64,000 bases of DNA from positions 1-64,000 of the forward strand of contig JAFURT010000001.1 in assembly GCA_017471765.1 (NCBI GenBank). The letters are read 5' to 3'. The position numbers and the translations under genes are program-made. Shown in pieces: positions 33,195-42,808 of this stretch (position 1 is the stretch's first letter; each line of letters begins with the position of its first letter). This DNA is from Clostridia bacterium. GTDB taxonomy: Bacteria > Bacillota > Clostridia > Oscillospirales > Acutalibacteraceae. The notes below the pieces were generated by a model. It worked only from the letters and a program-made list of their open reading frames with translations, was not told the DNA's origin and searched no databases.

Positions 33195-33849
33195 AAAGGT
33201 ATTTATCGGTGTAGGTCATGGCGGAAGTGACCCCGGTGCGGTGGCCGGCGGCCTCAAGGAAAAGGAGGTCAACCTGGCAGTAGCACTGGCCTGTAAGGCA
33301 GAGCTGGAGCGCCATGGGGTGGCGGTGCGGATGAGCCGTACCAAGGATGAGACTGACTCGCTGGAACAGCGTATCAAGGAGTGCAACGCATACGCCCCTG
33401 ACCTGGCGCTGGATATCCATCACAACGCCGGTGGCGGCGATGGAGCAGAGGTGTTCTATCACTACAAGGGAGGCGTCTCCAAGGTGTTGGCGCAGAACGT
33501 GCTGGATGCTATTGTGGCCGCCGGGCAGAACAGCCGGGGCATTAAGGTGAAGCTGAACGCCCAGGGACGGGATTATTTCGGCTTTATCCGGCAGACGGTA
33601 GCGCCGGCGGTGATTGTAGAGGGTGCATTCCTGGATAACAAGGCGGATGTGCAGTTCATCGATACCGCCGCCGAGCAGACCGCCGAAGGGGTGGCCATCG
33701 CCAAGGGTATCCTCAAGACGCTGGGTGTGGCGTGGGTGCCGGAGGTGAGATACACCGTCACGGTGGCCGGGCTGGATAGGTCTGCGGCGGAAAAACTGGC
33801 GGCGGAGATGAAAACCAAGGGTTTCAGTGCCAGCGTAAAAGTAGCCTGA
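33187..33849 (+). CDS. N-acetylmuramoyl-L-alanine amidase (endolysin) with SPOR-like tail
   Basis: 220 residues. Amidase_3 fold: VFIGVGHGGSDPGA with the zinc-binding His at H10, ALDIHHNAGGG with the second His region, and VIVEGAFLDN with the catalytic Glu. The last ~45 residues (YTVTVAGLDRSAAEKLAAEM) look like a SPOR-type peptidoglycan-binding repeat. No signal peptide, consistent with holin-dependent release. It cleaves the bond between MurNAc and L-Ala. Confidence 0.88.
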   Translation: MAKKVFIGVGHGGSDPGAVAGGLKEKEVNLAVALACKAELERHGVAVRMSRTKDETDSLEQRIKECNAYAPDLALDIHHNAGGGDGAEVFYHYKGGVSKVLAQNVLDAIVAAGQNSRGIKVKLNAQGRDYFGFIRQTVAPAVIVEGAFLDNKADVQFIDTAAEQTAEGVAIAKGILKTLGVAWVPEVRYTVTVAGLDRSAAEKLAAEMKTKGFSASVKVA

Positions 33850-33894
33850 TGCCAGACGACCGTCGGCCGTCTGTAGCATAGACTAACAAACAAG

Positions 33895-33927
33895 ACAACC
33901 ACTTGCTTTGCAGGTGGTTGTTTTTTT
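33895..33927 (+). terminator. Intrinsic terminator after amidase
   Basis: CAACCACTTGC pairs with GCAGGTGGTTG (one wobble), loop TTT, then seven or more Ts. Confidence 0.88.
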
Positions 33928-33942
33928 GTGCCCTTTTACCCA

Positions 33943-33971
33943 TTGACAGCAGGGCGGACACAAGGTATAAT
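33943..33971 (+). promoter_or_regulatory. glyA promoter
   Basis: Perfect consensus: TTGACA (33943-33948), 17-base spacer, TATAAT (33966-33971). Confidence 0.9.
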
Positions 33972-34027
33972 AGTATACGATTTTTTGTCCTTTAAACGGA
34001 TAAAGCAAGGAAAAGGAGCGGATTGGA

Positions 34028-35275
34028 ATGATTAAGGATACCATTCAGCAGTTAACGGCTTTTGATGCTGAGGTCGGTGCCGCCGTACAGGCAGAGTATG
34101 ACCGCCAGCGTGGAGGTATTGAGCTGATTGCCTCGGAGAACGTGGTCAGCGAGGCGGTACTGTTGGCCGCCGGGTCTATTCTTACCAACAAATATGCGGA
34201 GGGCTATCCTGCCCATCGGTATTATGGCGGCTGTCAGTGCGTGGATGTGGTGGAGGAGATCGCTATCCGCCGTGCCTGCGAGCTGTTCGGTGCGAAATAT
34301 GCTAACGTCCAGCCCCATAGCGGTTCCCAGGCTAACACGGCTGTCTATGTGGCACTGCTTAAGCCGGGCGATACCGTGCTGGGCATGAGCCTGGCCCACG
34401 GTGGCCATCTCACCCACGGCAGTAAGGTGAATCTGTCGGGTAAGTATTACAACTTCGTGTCCTACGGTGTGGATGCGGCTACCGGTAAGATCGATTATGA
34501 GGAACTGGAGCGTCTGGCCAAGGAGCACAGCCCGAAGATGATCGTCGCCGGTGCCTCTGCCTATCCTCGTGAGATCGATTTTGCCCGTATGGCAGATATT
34601 GCCCACAGTGTAGGTGCCTACCTGATGGTGGATATGGCCCACATCGCCGGCCTGGTGGCCGCCGGCCTGCACATGAGCCCGGTGCCCTATGCCGATGTGG
34701 TGACCACCACCACGCATAAGACGCTGCGTGGCCCCCGTGGCGGTCTGATTGTCACCAACAACGAGGAGATTGCCAAGGCGGTCAACAAGGCCATCTTCCC
34801 CGGCATCCAGGGTGGTCCCCTGATGCACATCATTGCGGCGAAGGCTGTGTGCTTCGGTGAGGCGCTGACCCCGGCCTTTAAGGCGTATCAGAAGCAACTG
34901 CTGGATAACTCCAAGGCCTTTGCTGAGGCTCTGCTGGCCGAGGGCTTTGACCTGGTTTCCGGCGGCACCGATAACCATCTGTGCCTTATCGACCTGCGTC
35001 CCATGAACATCACCGGCGTGGAGATGGAGACCTGCCTGGATGAGGTGGGCATCACTGTCAATAAGAACGCCATCCCCGACGACCCCCAGAAGCCCAGCAT
35101 TACCAGCGGCATCCGTGTGGGTACGGCGGCGGTGACCTCCCGCGGCTTCGGCGTGGAGGAAATCAAGCAGGTGGCTCACCTGATGGGCGAGGTAGCCCGT
35201 GATTTTGAGGGCACCAAGGAGGCTGTCCGCAAGGCGGTGGACGAGCTGGTGGCTAAGTTCCCTCTGTTTGAATAA
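34028..35275 (+). CDS. glyA: Serine hydroxymethyltransferase
   Basis: 415 residues, the usual SHMT length. Serine and tetrahydrofolate are turned into glycine and methylene-tetrahydrofolate with PLP. Signatures: [43 protein letters not shown], and [15 protein letters not shown] with the PLP lysine at K231. AAAAGGAG precedes the ATG. Stand-alone gene between a near-perfect promoter and a terminator. Confidence 0.98.
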   Translation: MIKDTIQQLTAFDAEVGAAVQAEYDRQRGGIELIASENVVSEAVLLAAGSILTNKYAEGYPAHRYYGGCQCVDVVEEIAIRRACELFGAKYANVQPHSGSQANTAVYVALLKPGDTVLGMSLAHGGHLTHGSKVNLSGKYYNFVSYGVDAATGKIDYEELERLAKEHSPKMIVAGASAYPREIDFARMADIAHSVGAYLMVDMAHIAGLVAAGLHMSPVPYADVVTTTTHKTLRGPRGGLIVTNNEEIAKAVNKAIFPGIQGGPLMHIIAAKAVCFGEALTPAFKAYQKQLLDNSKAFAEALLAEGFDLVSGGTDNHLCLIDLRPMNITGVEMETCLDEVGITVNKNAIPDDPQKPSITSGIRVGTAAVTSRGFGVEEIKQVAHLMGEVARDFEGTKEAVRKAVDELVAKFPLFE

Positions 35276-35285
35276 GGTACACAGA

Positions 35286-35323
35286 AAGTGGAGTCTCTGA
35301 ACGGTCAGAGGCTCCGCTTTTTT
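35286..35323 (+). terminator. Intrinsic terminator after glyA
   Basis: AAGTGGAGTCTCTGA pairs with TCAGAGGCTCCGCTT (two G-T pairs), loop ACGG, then a T-run. Confidence 0.88.
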
Positions 35324-35356
35324 GTCCGTTTGGGTAAGACTGTGATGAAATCCTCA

Positions 35357-35385
35357 TTGACAAGCATACGTATATTTAGTATAAT
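35357..35385 (+). promoter_or_regulatory. clpP promoter
   Basis: Perfect consensus: TTGACA (35357-35362), 17-base spacer, TATAAT (35380-35385). Confidence 0.9.
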
Positions 35386-35457
35386 AAATTCAATACGTTG
35401 GGTAAAAGGCGAAATAAGCCGTTTTTTGCCGAAAACAGGGTAAAGGAGTAATAGCAT

Positions 35458-36039
35458 ATGATAGTAAATCCCTCATTCTACGAAAGAGACGGTATGTCAG
35501 AGAAGGGATATGACATTTTCTCCCGGTTGTTGAAGGATCGCATCATCCTGATGTTCAACGAGGTCAATGATGACCTGGCTTGCTCCATCATCGGCCAGAT
35601 GCTGTATCTGGAGTCCATTGACCCGGAGGCGGACATCTGCCTGTACATCAATTCTCCCGGTGGTTCAGTGTCTGCCGGCTTCGGCATCTACGACACCATG
35701 CGCAAGCTGAAGTGCGATGTCTCTACCGTCTGTGTGGGTATGGCGGCCAGTATGGGTGCTTTCCTGCTGTCTGCCGGTACGCCGGGCAAGCGGTATGCGT
35801 TGGAGAACAGCCAGATCATGATCCATCAGGTACTGGGCGGCACCAGTGGCCAGGCATCGGATATTCTGATTGAGTCCCGCCACATGCAGAGAGTCAAGAC
35901 CCGGCTGAACAAAATCATGGCCAAGAATACCGGTCACTCCATTGAGGAAGTGGAGCAGGATACCGACCGCAACAACTGGATGTTTGCGGAGGATGCGCTG
36001 GAATATGGGCTGATTGACCACGTAATCAGCGAGGACTGA
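35458..36039 (+). CDS. clpP: ATP-dependent Clp protease proteolytic subunit
   Basis: 193 residues. Serine protease barrel subunit: catalytic Ser98 in GMAASMGAFLLS, His123 in IMIHQVLGG, and the Asp in the DRNNWM region. YINSPGGSVSAG is the conserved oxyanion loop. Forms a 14-mer fed by ClpX/ClpC-type unfoldases. Followed 52 bases later by an unusual AAA+ gene with no terminator between, so co-transcription is possible. Confidence 0.96.
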   Translation: MIVNPSFYERDGMSEKGYDIFSRLLKDRIILMFNEVNDDLACSIIGQMLYLESIDPEADICLYINSPGGSVSAGFGIYDTMRKLKCDVSTVCVGMAASMGAFLLSAGTPGKRYALENSQIMIHQVLGGTSGQASDILIESRHMQRVKTRLNKIMAKNTGHSIEEVEQDTDRNNWMFAEDALEYGLIDHVISED

Positions 36040-36091
36040 TCCCGGCACAGGCCGCTAAAAAACTTGTGCTGTGGCACAGGAGGAGTAATAT

Positions 36092-38149
36092 ATGAGTTAC
36101 AAAAAGAGTACCCTGTCTTTTGACAGCGCCTGGGTTCTAAGTAAAAAGGACGATTCCGCCCTGCCGGTGGAGGCTTTTCTGCAGGCACTGCAGTCTGTGC
36201 TCCCCATCGAGGTGGTTAGCACCAGTCTGACCGATTGCGAGTTCGTGGTAAAGGAAGATATGGCTGACGACGCTGTGCGGGCGGCCATTAATTCCGTGCT
36301 ACATTCTCTGTACGCCATCGACCTGAATAGCGACGTGGTGGTCTATTCTACCTGTGATTACATTGACGAAAAGCCCGACGGGGTAAAGGATATACCTGCG
36401 GCGGAAGATAAGACGGGGTCTTTTACGTTGCCTAAGACCGTTGGAATTGTGGACGAGACAGAAGCCGACGGCGACTTCGGCGGCTGTGCGGGGCAGCCGG
36501 AAGCGGTGATGGAGAAAATCCGTGCTCTCATCGGCGCCGAGGAGTTCAAGGCGCTGTGTGAGGAATGTGTCCGTATGGCGCCCGGTATCGCCAAATATAA
36601 TACATACGAGGCGTTTACCAAGCAGTGCTACCTGTTTGCCATCAACGACGGCAACGGTCTGACCACCTATCTGGAGCTGTTTGCGGAGCTACTGGAATCG
36701 CTGGGGCTGTTCAAGTTCGGCGGCCGCAACCGGGTGTGCGAAGAAAAACTGCTGGCCCCCCGCAACGGTGAGAGGGTAGAGGCTTGCTTCGAGCAGGTGC
36801 AGCAGATCCTGGGGCGCAGTAATTCCCGCAGTGTGCTGCTGTGTGTGGATATCAGCGAGTGGATGACCAAGGCCGGTGACAAGGCGTTCAAAACCTTCCT
36901 GGCGGATGTGGAGAAGCATGCCGGCAACCATATTGTTGTGTTCCGGGTGCCTTTTGTGGAGAATGATATTCTCAAGGGCCTGGATTATCACCTGGGAGAT
37001 ATGCTGTTTATCCGGCATGTGGCTTTTGTGCCCTTCACCGGTGAGGAGATCACTGCCTGCGCTCAGCAAGCGCTGACTACCCGTGGCTTTTCCATTGAGG
37101 AAGATGCCTGGCCGATTTTCCAGACCCGCATAACGGAGGAGAAGAACGACGGCCGCTTCTATGGCATTAACACCGTTAACAAGGTGGTACGGGAGATGAT
37201 CTACCGCAAACAGCTCCACAACGCTCTCAACGGTATAGACGATGCCATTGTCAAGCGGGAGGAGATCCTGACGCTGGCCTCCAACTATGACGATGCTGAG
37301 CGCTCCGGTCTGGAGATGCTGGATGCGATGGTCGGCATGAGCGCGTTGAAATCTCGTGTAGAGGAGATTGTGGCTCAGATTGAAATGGCGATGAAGAATA
37401 AGTCGCTGGGCTCGCCCTGTATCCACATGCGCTTTGTAGGTAACCCCGGTACCGGTAAGACCACTGTGGCCCGGGTCATCGGCCGTGTGCTGAAAGAAAG
37501 GGGTATTCTGCGTAACGGTAGCTTCTTCGAGTATACCGGCCGAGATTTCTGCGGGCGGTACGTGGGCGAGACGGCTCCCAAGACGGCGGCGATGTGCCGG
37601 GACGCTTACGGCTCGGTGCTGTTCATTGACGAGGCGTACTCCCTGTACCGCGGTGACGGTACCAGCTCGGTGGACTATGGCCGGGAGGCAATCGATACCC
37701 TGATCGCGGAAATGGAGAACCATCGCTCTGACCTGGTGGTCATTATGGCCGGTTATCCGGATGAGATGGCCAACTTGATGAAGGCCAACCCCGGTCTGGA
37801 GAGTCGTATGCCCTATATCATCGAGTTCCCCAACTACACCAAGGAACAGCTCTGCGAGATCTTTATGCTGATGGTGAACAAGAGCTTTACCTACCGTGAG
37901 GGCTTTGAGGAAGCGGTACAGGCGTACTTCGGTTCTCTGCCGGATGAGGTGGTGTGCGCCAAGGAGTTCAGTAACGCCCGTTTCGTGCGGAACCTGTTTG
38001 AGCGCACCTGGGGCAAGGCGGTACTGCGTGCCCAGCTCAACAAGGAGGACGGCTCTGTGCTGACCAAGGAGGACTTCCTGCTGTCCAGCTCGGAGAAAGA
38101 GTTTATGTACATGATGCAGAAGCAGAGCACCCGGCTGGGCTTCCTTTAA
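36092..38149 (+). CDS. AAA+ ATPase of the CbxX/SpoVK type with long N-terminal region
   Basis: 685 residues. The C-terminal ~280 residues are an AAA module: MRFVGNPGTGKTT (Walker A, K456), GRDFCGRYVGETAPKT, SVLFIDEAYSLYRG (Walker B, D513/E514), and VVIMAGYPDEM (sensor 1), the CbxX/CfqX/SpoVK pattern. The N-terminal ~400 residues include a second NTPase-like region (SVLLCVDISEWMTKAGD, HIVVFRVPFVENDILKG) lacking a P-loop. It probably remodels a protein partner. It lies between clpP and a YbjN-like gene, so either ClpP-linked proteolysis or service to the signalling genes downstream is possible. Confidence 0.8.
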   Translation: MSYKKSTLSFDSAWVLSKKDDSALPVEAFLQALQSVLPIEVVSTSLTDCEFVVKEDMADDAVRAAINSVLHSLYAIDLNSDVVVYSTCDYIDEKPDGVKDIPAAEDKTGSFTLPKTVGIVDETEADGDFGGCAGQPEAVMEKIRALIGAEEFKALCEECVRMAPGIAKYNTYEAFTKQCYLFAINDGNGLTTYLELFAELLESLGLFKFGGRNRVCEEKLLAPRNGERVEACFEQVQQILGRSNSRSVLLCVDISEWMTKAGDKAFKTFLADVEKHAGNHIVVFRVPFVENDILKGLDYHLGDMLFIRHVAFVPFTGEEITACAQQALTTRGFSIEEDAWPIFQTRITEEKNDGRFYGINTVNKVVREMIYRKQLHNALNGIDDAIVKREEILTLASNYDDAERSGLEMLDAMVGMSALKSRVEEIVAQIEMAMKNKSLGSPCIHMRFVGNPGTGKTTVARVIGRVLKERGILRNGSFFEYTGRDFCGRYVGETAPKTAAMCRDAYGSVLFIDEAYSLYRGDGTSSVDYGREAIDTLIAEMENHRSDLVVIMAGYPDEMANLMKANPGLESRMPYIIEFPNYTKEQLCEIFMLMVNKSFTYREGFEEAVQAYFGSLPDEVVCAKEFSNARFVRNLFERTWGKAVLRAQLNKEDGSVLTKEDFLLSSSEKEFMYMMQKQSTRLGFL

Positions 38150-38216
38150 TGCACAGTTCGTATCCTGCCATCGGCTGTGTGCCGGTGAGTAAATATATTT
38201 TTTGGAGGTAACGACA

Positions 38217-38708
38217 ATGGATGACGAGAAATTGATGAAACAGGCAAAATCGGTGTATGACACCATTTGCAAGATGCTGGATTCTAAGGGCTGGCATTAC
38301 ACCGAGCATGCCGATGACCTGGTAATCACCTGCGGTGTACGTGGTGAGGACCTGTCCATGGACATCCTGCTGCGGGTCAACCCCCGTGCTCAGGTGGTAT
38401 CCCTGTTCTCTCCCATGCCCTTTAAGGTGCCGGAGGATAAGCGTGTAGAGGCGGCGCTGGCGGTGTGTATTGCCAACTACGGCCTCATCAACGGCTCCTT
38501 CGACTATGACCTGTCGGATGGTGAGATTCGCTTCCGTCTGGTGTCCAGCTACCGGGAGAGCATTCTCAGCGAGGCGCTGTTCAACTACATGGTGGTGGTA
38601 TCTGCCGGTACCATCGATGACTACAACGACAAGTTCCTGATGGTCGCCAAAGGCATGATGTCTGTGGAAGATTTCATCAAGTGGGAAAACGAGAAAAATA
38701 ACGCCTAA
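38217..38708 (+). CDS. YbjN/T3SS-chaperone-like small protein
   Basis: 163 residues, alpha/beta fold reading ICKMLDSKGWHYTEHADD, then strand-rich DLSMDILLRVNPRAQVVSL and helical SYRESILSEALFNYMV, the arrangement of the YbjN family (resembling type III secretion chaperones). No membrane segment. Start 38217 has GGAGGTAA upstream; a TTG at 38202 is less likely. Ended by a strong terminator. Probably a binding or adaptor protein; function unknown. Confidence 0.65.
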   Translation: MDDEKLMKQAKSVYDTICKMLDSKGWHYTEHADDLVITCGVRGEDLSMDILLRVNPRAQVVSLFSPMPFKVPEDKRVEAALAVCIANYGLINGSFDYDLSDGEIRFRLVSSYRESILSEALFNYMVVVSAGTIDDYNDKFLMVAKGMMSVEDFIKWENEKNNA

Positions 38709-38717
38709 AAACTGTAT

Positions 38718-38765
38718 GCACAAAGCGTGCCTTCTGGCGAGGGCACGCTTTGTGCGCTCTTTTTC
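38718..38765 (+). terminator. Intrinsic terminator after YbjN-like gene
   Basis: GCACAAAGCGTGCC (38718-38731) pairs perfectly with 38742-38755, followed by GCTCTTTTT. It may partly separate the AAA+ genes from the RyR/TIR run. Confidence 0.85.
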
Positions 38766-38798
38766 GATTAAAACAGAGGATTTTGGAGGATGTGCGGT

Positions 38799-40652
38799 AT
38801 GTGGATTAGGTGCTTTTTCGGGGCTCTGCTGGTGCTGGTGCTGGCTGTTTGCCTGGCGATTTTCGGCAACCGGTTCAACCGGCGCTGGGAACGGGTATTC
38901 GACCCGTTGCGCACCCTGTTGCTTGGCGTGATTTTGTCGGCGGTGATTTTATTTATTCCGCTGTATACAGAGGAATTTAACGGAAGCGGTTGCGGCCCGT
39001 TGGAAACCTTCTTAATCTCCGTTCACAATACCATCCGTCTGTTTGTGGTGGACGGTGATTTCGATTTTGTGGTCAAGCACCTGCGTTTTGACGAAAACGA
39101 ATGGCTGTACAACGCCTATTCTATCCTGTTTTCGTTGCTGTTCGTGCTGGCACCCATGCTGACTGCCGGTTTTGTGCTGACCTTTTTTAAGAATTTTTCT
39201 GCCTATTTGCAGTATTTACGCAACCTGTTTGCGGATGCGTACATCTTTTCTGAACTGAACGAGAAATCTCTTGCATTGGCTGAAAGCCTGCATGAACATA
39301 CAAAAAAGAAGAAAAAAGCACCGGTGGAAGAGGCTGAGGCAGGGGACGAAAAAAAGTCCAAAAAGCGGATGCTGGTGTTTACGGATGTGTTTGATAGTGG
39401 GGAAGAGCGAAGCTATGAGCTGTTAACCAAAGCGAAGGCATTGGGGGCGGTGTGCTTTAAGCGGGACATCACCGCACGCTTCTTCCGGCTGCACTGGAAA
39501 AACAGCAAGCTCTGTTTTTTCACCATTGGTGAGGATTTTACCGAGAACACGCGGCAGGCTTTAACGCTGTTTGCCAACTACCGGAACCGGAAAAATGCGG
39601 AGCTGTTTGTGTCCTCTACTCAGATAGAAACCGAGCTGTTGCTGGCGAATGCCTGCTTTGGCAAAAAGGACGATAAGAATCCGCCTGAGATGCTGGTGCG
39701 CCGTATCCATGAGGTGCGCTCGCTGGTTGGCCGTACGCTGTATCAGACCGGCTACCAGGCACTGTTTGCCTCGGCGGCAGAGGGTGAAGGAGGCGACAAG
39801 CGCATTACCGCTGTTGTGGTGGGTATGGGAAGCCACGGCATGGAGATGACCAAAGCTCTGGCCTGGTATGGGCAGATGGATGGCTACAGCCTGGAAGTTC
39901 ACGCTTTTGACCGCACGGCGGCCAGTGAGCGGTTCAGCCTGGCCTGCCCGGAGCTGGTGGGTCCCTTCCATTATGACCCAGAAACGACCCCCGGTACGGA
40001 GGATGCGTACAACATCACGGTGCACGATGGGCTGGATGTGGATAGCAAGGCCTTCTTTGATGCGGTGATGGCGCTGCCGCCTGCCACCTACGTGTTTGTG
40101 TCTTTGGGCAATGATGAGCTGAATATTGCTACCGCTGTGCAGTTGCGGGAGTGGTATGAGCGTGCCGGGCACCATCCGTATATTCACGCTATCGTCTACA
40201 ACACCGATAAAAAAGAGGCGCTGGAGGGGATTACCAACTACAAAGGGCAGGCGTATGATATCCACTTTATCGGGGATATGCGTACCACGTATTCCGAGGA
40301 TACATTGCTGAACAACCAGTTGGAGAACAAGGCTCTTGCTCGCCACAAAAAGTGGGGCGAGGAGAGCGAATTCTGGCAGTATAACTACAATTATCAGTCT
40401 TCCATTGCTTCGGCCATCCACTACGAGGCGAAAAAGGCCTGCGGTATTCCCGGTATCGAAAAAGCATCGACTGACCGGACACCGGAGGAGAGAGAGGCTA
40501 TCCGGCGGCTGGAGCATCGCCGCTGGAACGCCTATATGCGTTCCGAGGGCTATTGCTATGGCCCGCAGCGAAACGACCTGGCCAAGCTACACCCATGTTT
40601 GGTGCCTTTCGAGGCGCTGACACCGAAGCAGCAGGCGTTGGATGATGATTAA
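38799..40652 (+). CDS. Membrane Rossmann-fold protein with C-terminal RyR domain
   Basis: 617 residues. Three membrane segments lie near residues 2-22, 42-62 and 110-135 (SILFSLLFVLAPMLTAGFVL), followed by a Lys-rich cytosolic linker (HTKKKKKAPVEEAE). A TrkA-N/Rossmann-like domain has ITAVVVGMGSHGMEMT (GxGxxG). The last ~55 residues, with RRLEHRRWNAYMRSEGY and YGPQRNDLAKLHPCLVPF, match the RyR repeat of ryanodine receptors (EH-RW, YG, D-K-HP-LVP). Start 38799 sits 9 bases after GGAGG; an ATG at 38790 abuts it. The gap to the next gene (ion channel) is 22 bases. It likely binds a nucleotide-type ligand at the membrane; function inferred. Confidence 0.8.
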   Translation: MWIRCFFGALLVLVLAVCLAIFGNRFNRRWERVFDPLRTLLLGVILSAVILFIPLYTEEFNGSGCGPLETFLISVHNTIRLFVVDGDFDFVVKHLRFDENEWLYNAYSILFSLLFVLAPMLTAGFVLTFFKNFSAYLQYLRNLFADAYIFSELNEKSLALAESLHEHTKKKKKAPVEEAEAGDEKKSKKRMLVFTDVFDSGEERSYELLTKAKALGAVCFKRDITARFFRLHWKNSKLCFFTIGEDFTENTRQALTLFANYRNRKNAELFVSSTQIETELLLANACFGKKDDKNPPEMLVRRIHEVRSLVGRTLYQTGYQALFASAAEGEGGDKRITAVVVGMGSHGMEMTKALAWYGQMDGYSLEVHAFDRTAASERFSLACPELVGPFHYDPETTPGTEDAYNITVHDGLDVDSKAFFDAVMALPPATYVFVSLGNDELNIATAVQLREWYERAGHHPYIHAIVYNTDKKEALEGITNYKGQAYDIHFIGDMRTTYSEDTLLNNQLENKALARHKKWGEESEFWQYNYNYQSSIASAIHYEAKKACGIPGIEKASTDRTPEEREAIRRLEHRRWNAYMRSEGYCYGPQRNDLAKLHPCLVPFEALTPKQQALDDD

Positions 40653-40674
40653 TAGGAAGCAAGGATGATTAGAA

Positions 40675-42786
40675 ATGAAAAAGATACGAGAATGGTTAAA
40701 TATACAGCTTGTTAAAAATCCCGGCCAAATGGTGCTGAGCGCCATATTGTTGTTTAATATACTCTTCTTTTTGGTGTCCGCAGTCATCATCAGCAGTCTT
40801 TCTTTAGCCGGAACGGAGCATATGAGCTTTATGGAGGCTACTTTCTGTACGATTACGATGATCTTAGATGCGGGCTGTATCCAGTTTGTCGTAGAAGATA
40901 TTGGTACTGCCGGTGTTGCAACCGTCATTATATGCCTGGCTATCGTTCTGGTGGGAATGATCTCTTTCACAGGCGCTGTTATCGGTTATATCACCAATTA
41001 TATTGCCAGTTTTATTGACCATGCCAATGCCGGCGCTCGGCAACTAAAGATTTATGACCATGCGGTTATTCTTAACTGGAACAGCCGTGCTTCAGAGATT
41101 GTCAATGATCTGTTGTATGCGCCGACAAAGCAACGCGTGGTTGTGTTGGTAGGCGGTCGCCGTGATGAGATCGAAAAGGAGATCAACGAGCGTCTGGCAG
41201 ATACAATTGCCCGTGAGAATAGGGAGGTGGCCAAGCAGGCAGCAGCGATTGGCGGCATACGTGGGTTGCTGTATGCGTACATGCACGCATTTCGACGGAA
41301 TGTGACGGTTATTGTTCGTGAGGGAGATGTGTTCTCCTCTAAGCAGTTGCATGATATTTCATTGGAACAGGCTCGAATGGTCATTGTCCTTGGAAACGAC
41401 ATTAACAATACACTCTGTAAGTTTGAACACAAAGAACTGACCGAACAAAAGATGCGCGGTAATGCACAGACAATCAAGACACTTATGCAGGTCGCTGATA
41501 TTACGGCTGCGGCATATTCCGCTGACAAGCAGAAGATCATTGTGGAAATCACCGATGATTGGACAGCTGAACTGGTGGACAAGATTATCGCCTATAAACA
41601 GGTAGAGGGGAAATGTAATATCGTTCCCGTTCGTGTCAATCAGGTGCTGGGGCATATTTTGTCTCAATTCTCTTTGATGCCGGAGTTGAATTTGGCCTAT
41701 CGCGAGTTGTTTTCTAACAAAGGTGCGGCATTCTTTGCTGAAGAACAGCCTGCTGAAGAGGAAATCAACTATTTACGCCAGTACCTGGCCACGCATACGT
41801 GTGCTTTGCCTCTTACCTTTATGGAAAGCCATAATCAGTCCTATGCCTACTATGCTGCCGTTAGCCAGCGTGATGTCAGCCGGAAAGGGGAACCAAAGGT
41901 AGCGCCTTATTCCGTAAACCTTAATGCTGATTACTGGATCGAGAGAAAAAACATCATTCTGTTGGGGCATAACAGTCGTTGCGAAGAGATTATGAAGGGC
42001 TTTGAGGCCTTCCGCAAGGAGTGGGGCTATAAGGATCGGGATGAGGAAATTGTCCGGGTGCTGGTGATTGATGATGAGAAGCATCTGGAGAAAATGAATT
42101 ATTATCGCCAGTACCCCTTTGTTGTTGGCATACAGGCGGCACAGGTGTATGACCGTGAGGTCATTTATAAAGCTATCCGGGAGTTCGTAGATGCCAATGA
42201 AGAGGATACCAGTGTACTGATCCTGTCGGATGACAGTGCTTTGAATGAGAATATCGACGCTGACGCCCTGGCGAATCTGATTTATGTGCAGGATATTATT
42301 CAGGCTAAAAAGGAAGAAGATCCTTCCTTTGATGAAGAAAGCATCGATGTTGTAGTGGAAATCATTAATCCCAAGCACCACGATATTGTCAATAGTTACA
42401 GCGTAAATAATGTGGTTATCAGTAACCGGTATATCAGTAAAATGATTACCCAGATTGGCGAGAAGGATGCTCTGTTTGATTTCTATTCGGATATTCTTAC
42501 TTATGACATGGGGGATGGGGATACATACGAGAGCAAGGAAGTATATGTGAAAAAGGTCAGCCGCTTGTTCACAGACGTTCCGGCTCCCTGTACGGCAGAA
42601 CAGCTGGTTCGTGCTGTGTTTGAAGCATCAGTTGATGCTTCTTTGCCTAAGGAGAGGCGCAATCCCACCATCGTTCTGGGATATGTAAAGCCAGGCGGAC
42701 ACATGGTGTTATTTGGCGGTGAACAGGCGGATATTCCGGTGACGCTGGATTCCCGTGATAAACTGATTGTATTTAGTAATCATTAA
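40675..42786 (+). CDS. CASTOR/POLLUX-like two-TM ion channel with RCK domains
   Basis: 703 residues. TM1 ~16-42 (SAILLFNILFFLVSAVII), pore helix and filter ~55-72 (ATFCTITMILDAGCIQFV) and TM2 ~78-105 precede tandem Rossmann-type RCK regions (LKIYDHAVILNWNSRASEIV; KNIILLGHNSRCEEIMKGF). The filter lacks the K+ signature TVGYG and contains Asp-Ala-Gly, as I recall for plant CASTOR/POLLUX nuclear cation channels. The C-terminal ~80 residues (NPTIVLGYVKPGGHMVLFGG) fit the CASTOR/POLLUX tail. Between the RyR and TIR genes with 22-base gaps on both sides. Ion selectivity is not determinable by eye. Confidence 0.78.
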   Translation: MKKIREWLNIQLVKNPGQMVLSAILLFNILFFLVSAVIISSLSLAGTEHMSFMEATFCTITMILDAGCIQFVVEDIGTAGVATVIICLAIVLVGMISFTGAVIGYITNYIASFIDHANAGARQLKIYDHAVILNWNSRASEIVNDLLYAPTKQRVVVLVGGRRDEIEKEINERLADTIARENREVAKQAAAIGGIRGLLYAYMHAFRRNVTVIVREGDVFSSKQLHDISLEQARMVIVLGNDINNTLCKFEHKELTEQKMRGNAQTIKTLMQVADITAAAYSADKQKIIVEITDDWTAELVDKIIAYKQVEGKCNIVPVRVNQVLGHILSQFSLMPELNLAYRELFSNKGAAFFAEEQPAEEEINYLRQYLATHTCALPLTFMESHNQSYAYYAAVSQRDVSRKGEPKVAPYSVNLNADYWIERKNIILLGHNSRCEEIMKGFEAFRKEWGYKDRDEEIVRVLVIDDEKHLEKMNYYRQYPFVVGIQAAQVYDREVIYKAIREFVDANEEDTSVLILSDDSALNENIDADALANLIYVQDIIQAKKEEDPSFDEESIDVVVEIINPKHHDIVNSYSVNNVVISNRYISKMITQIGEKDALFDFYSDILTYDMGDGDTYESKEVYVKKVSRLFTDVPAPCTAEQLVRAVFEASVDASLPKERRNPTIVLGYVKPGGHMVLFGGEQADIPVTLDSRDKLIVFSNH

Positions 42787-42808
42787 AGCGCGGAAGGTTG
42801 ACGTGAAG

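Noticed and set aside
36689..38272. 527-codon open frame opposite the AAA+ gene (minus)
   Set aside because: No ribosome site, His/Gln/Leu-rich shadow composition, and the plus-strand AAA+ motifs are complete.
42767..42808. Longer TIR start at TTG 42767
   Set aside because: It would overlap the channel gene and lacks a ribosome site; GGAAGG favours 42803 or 42809.
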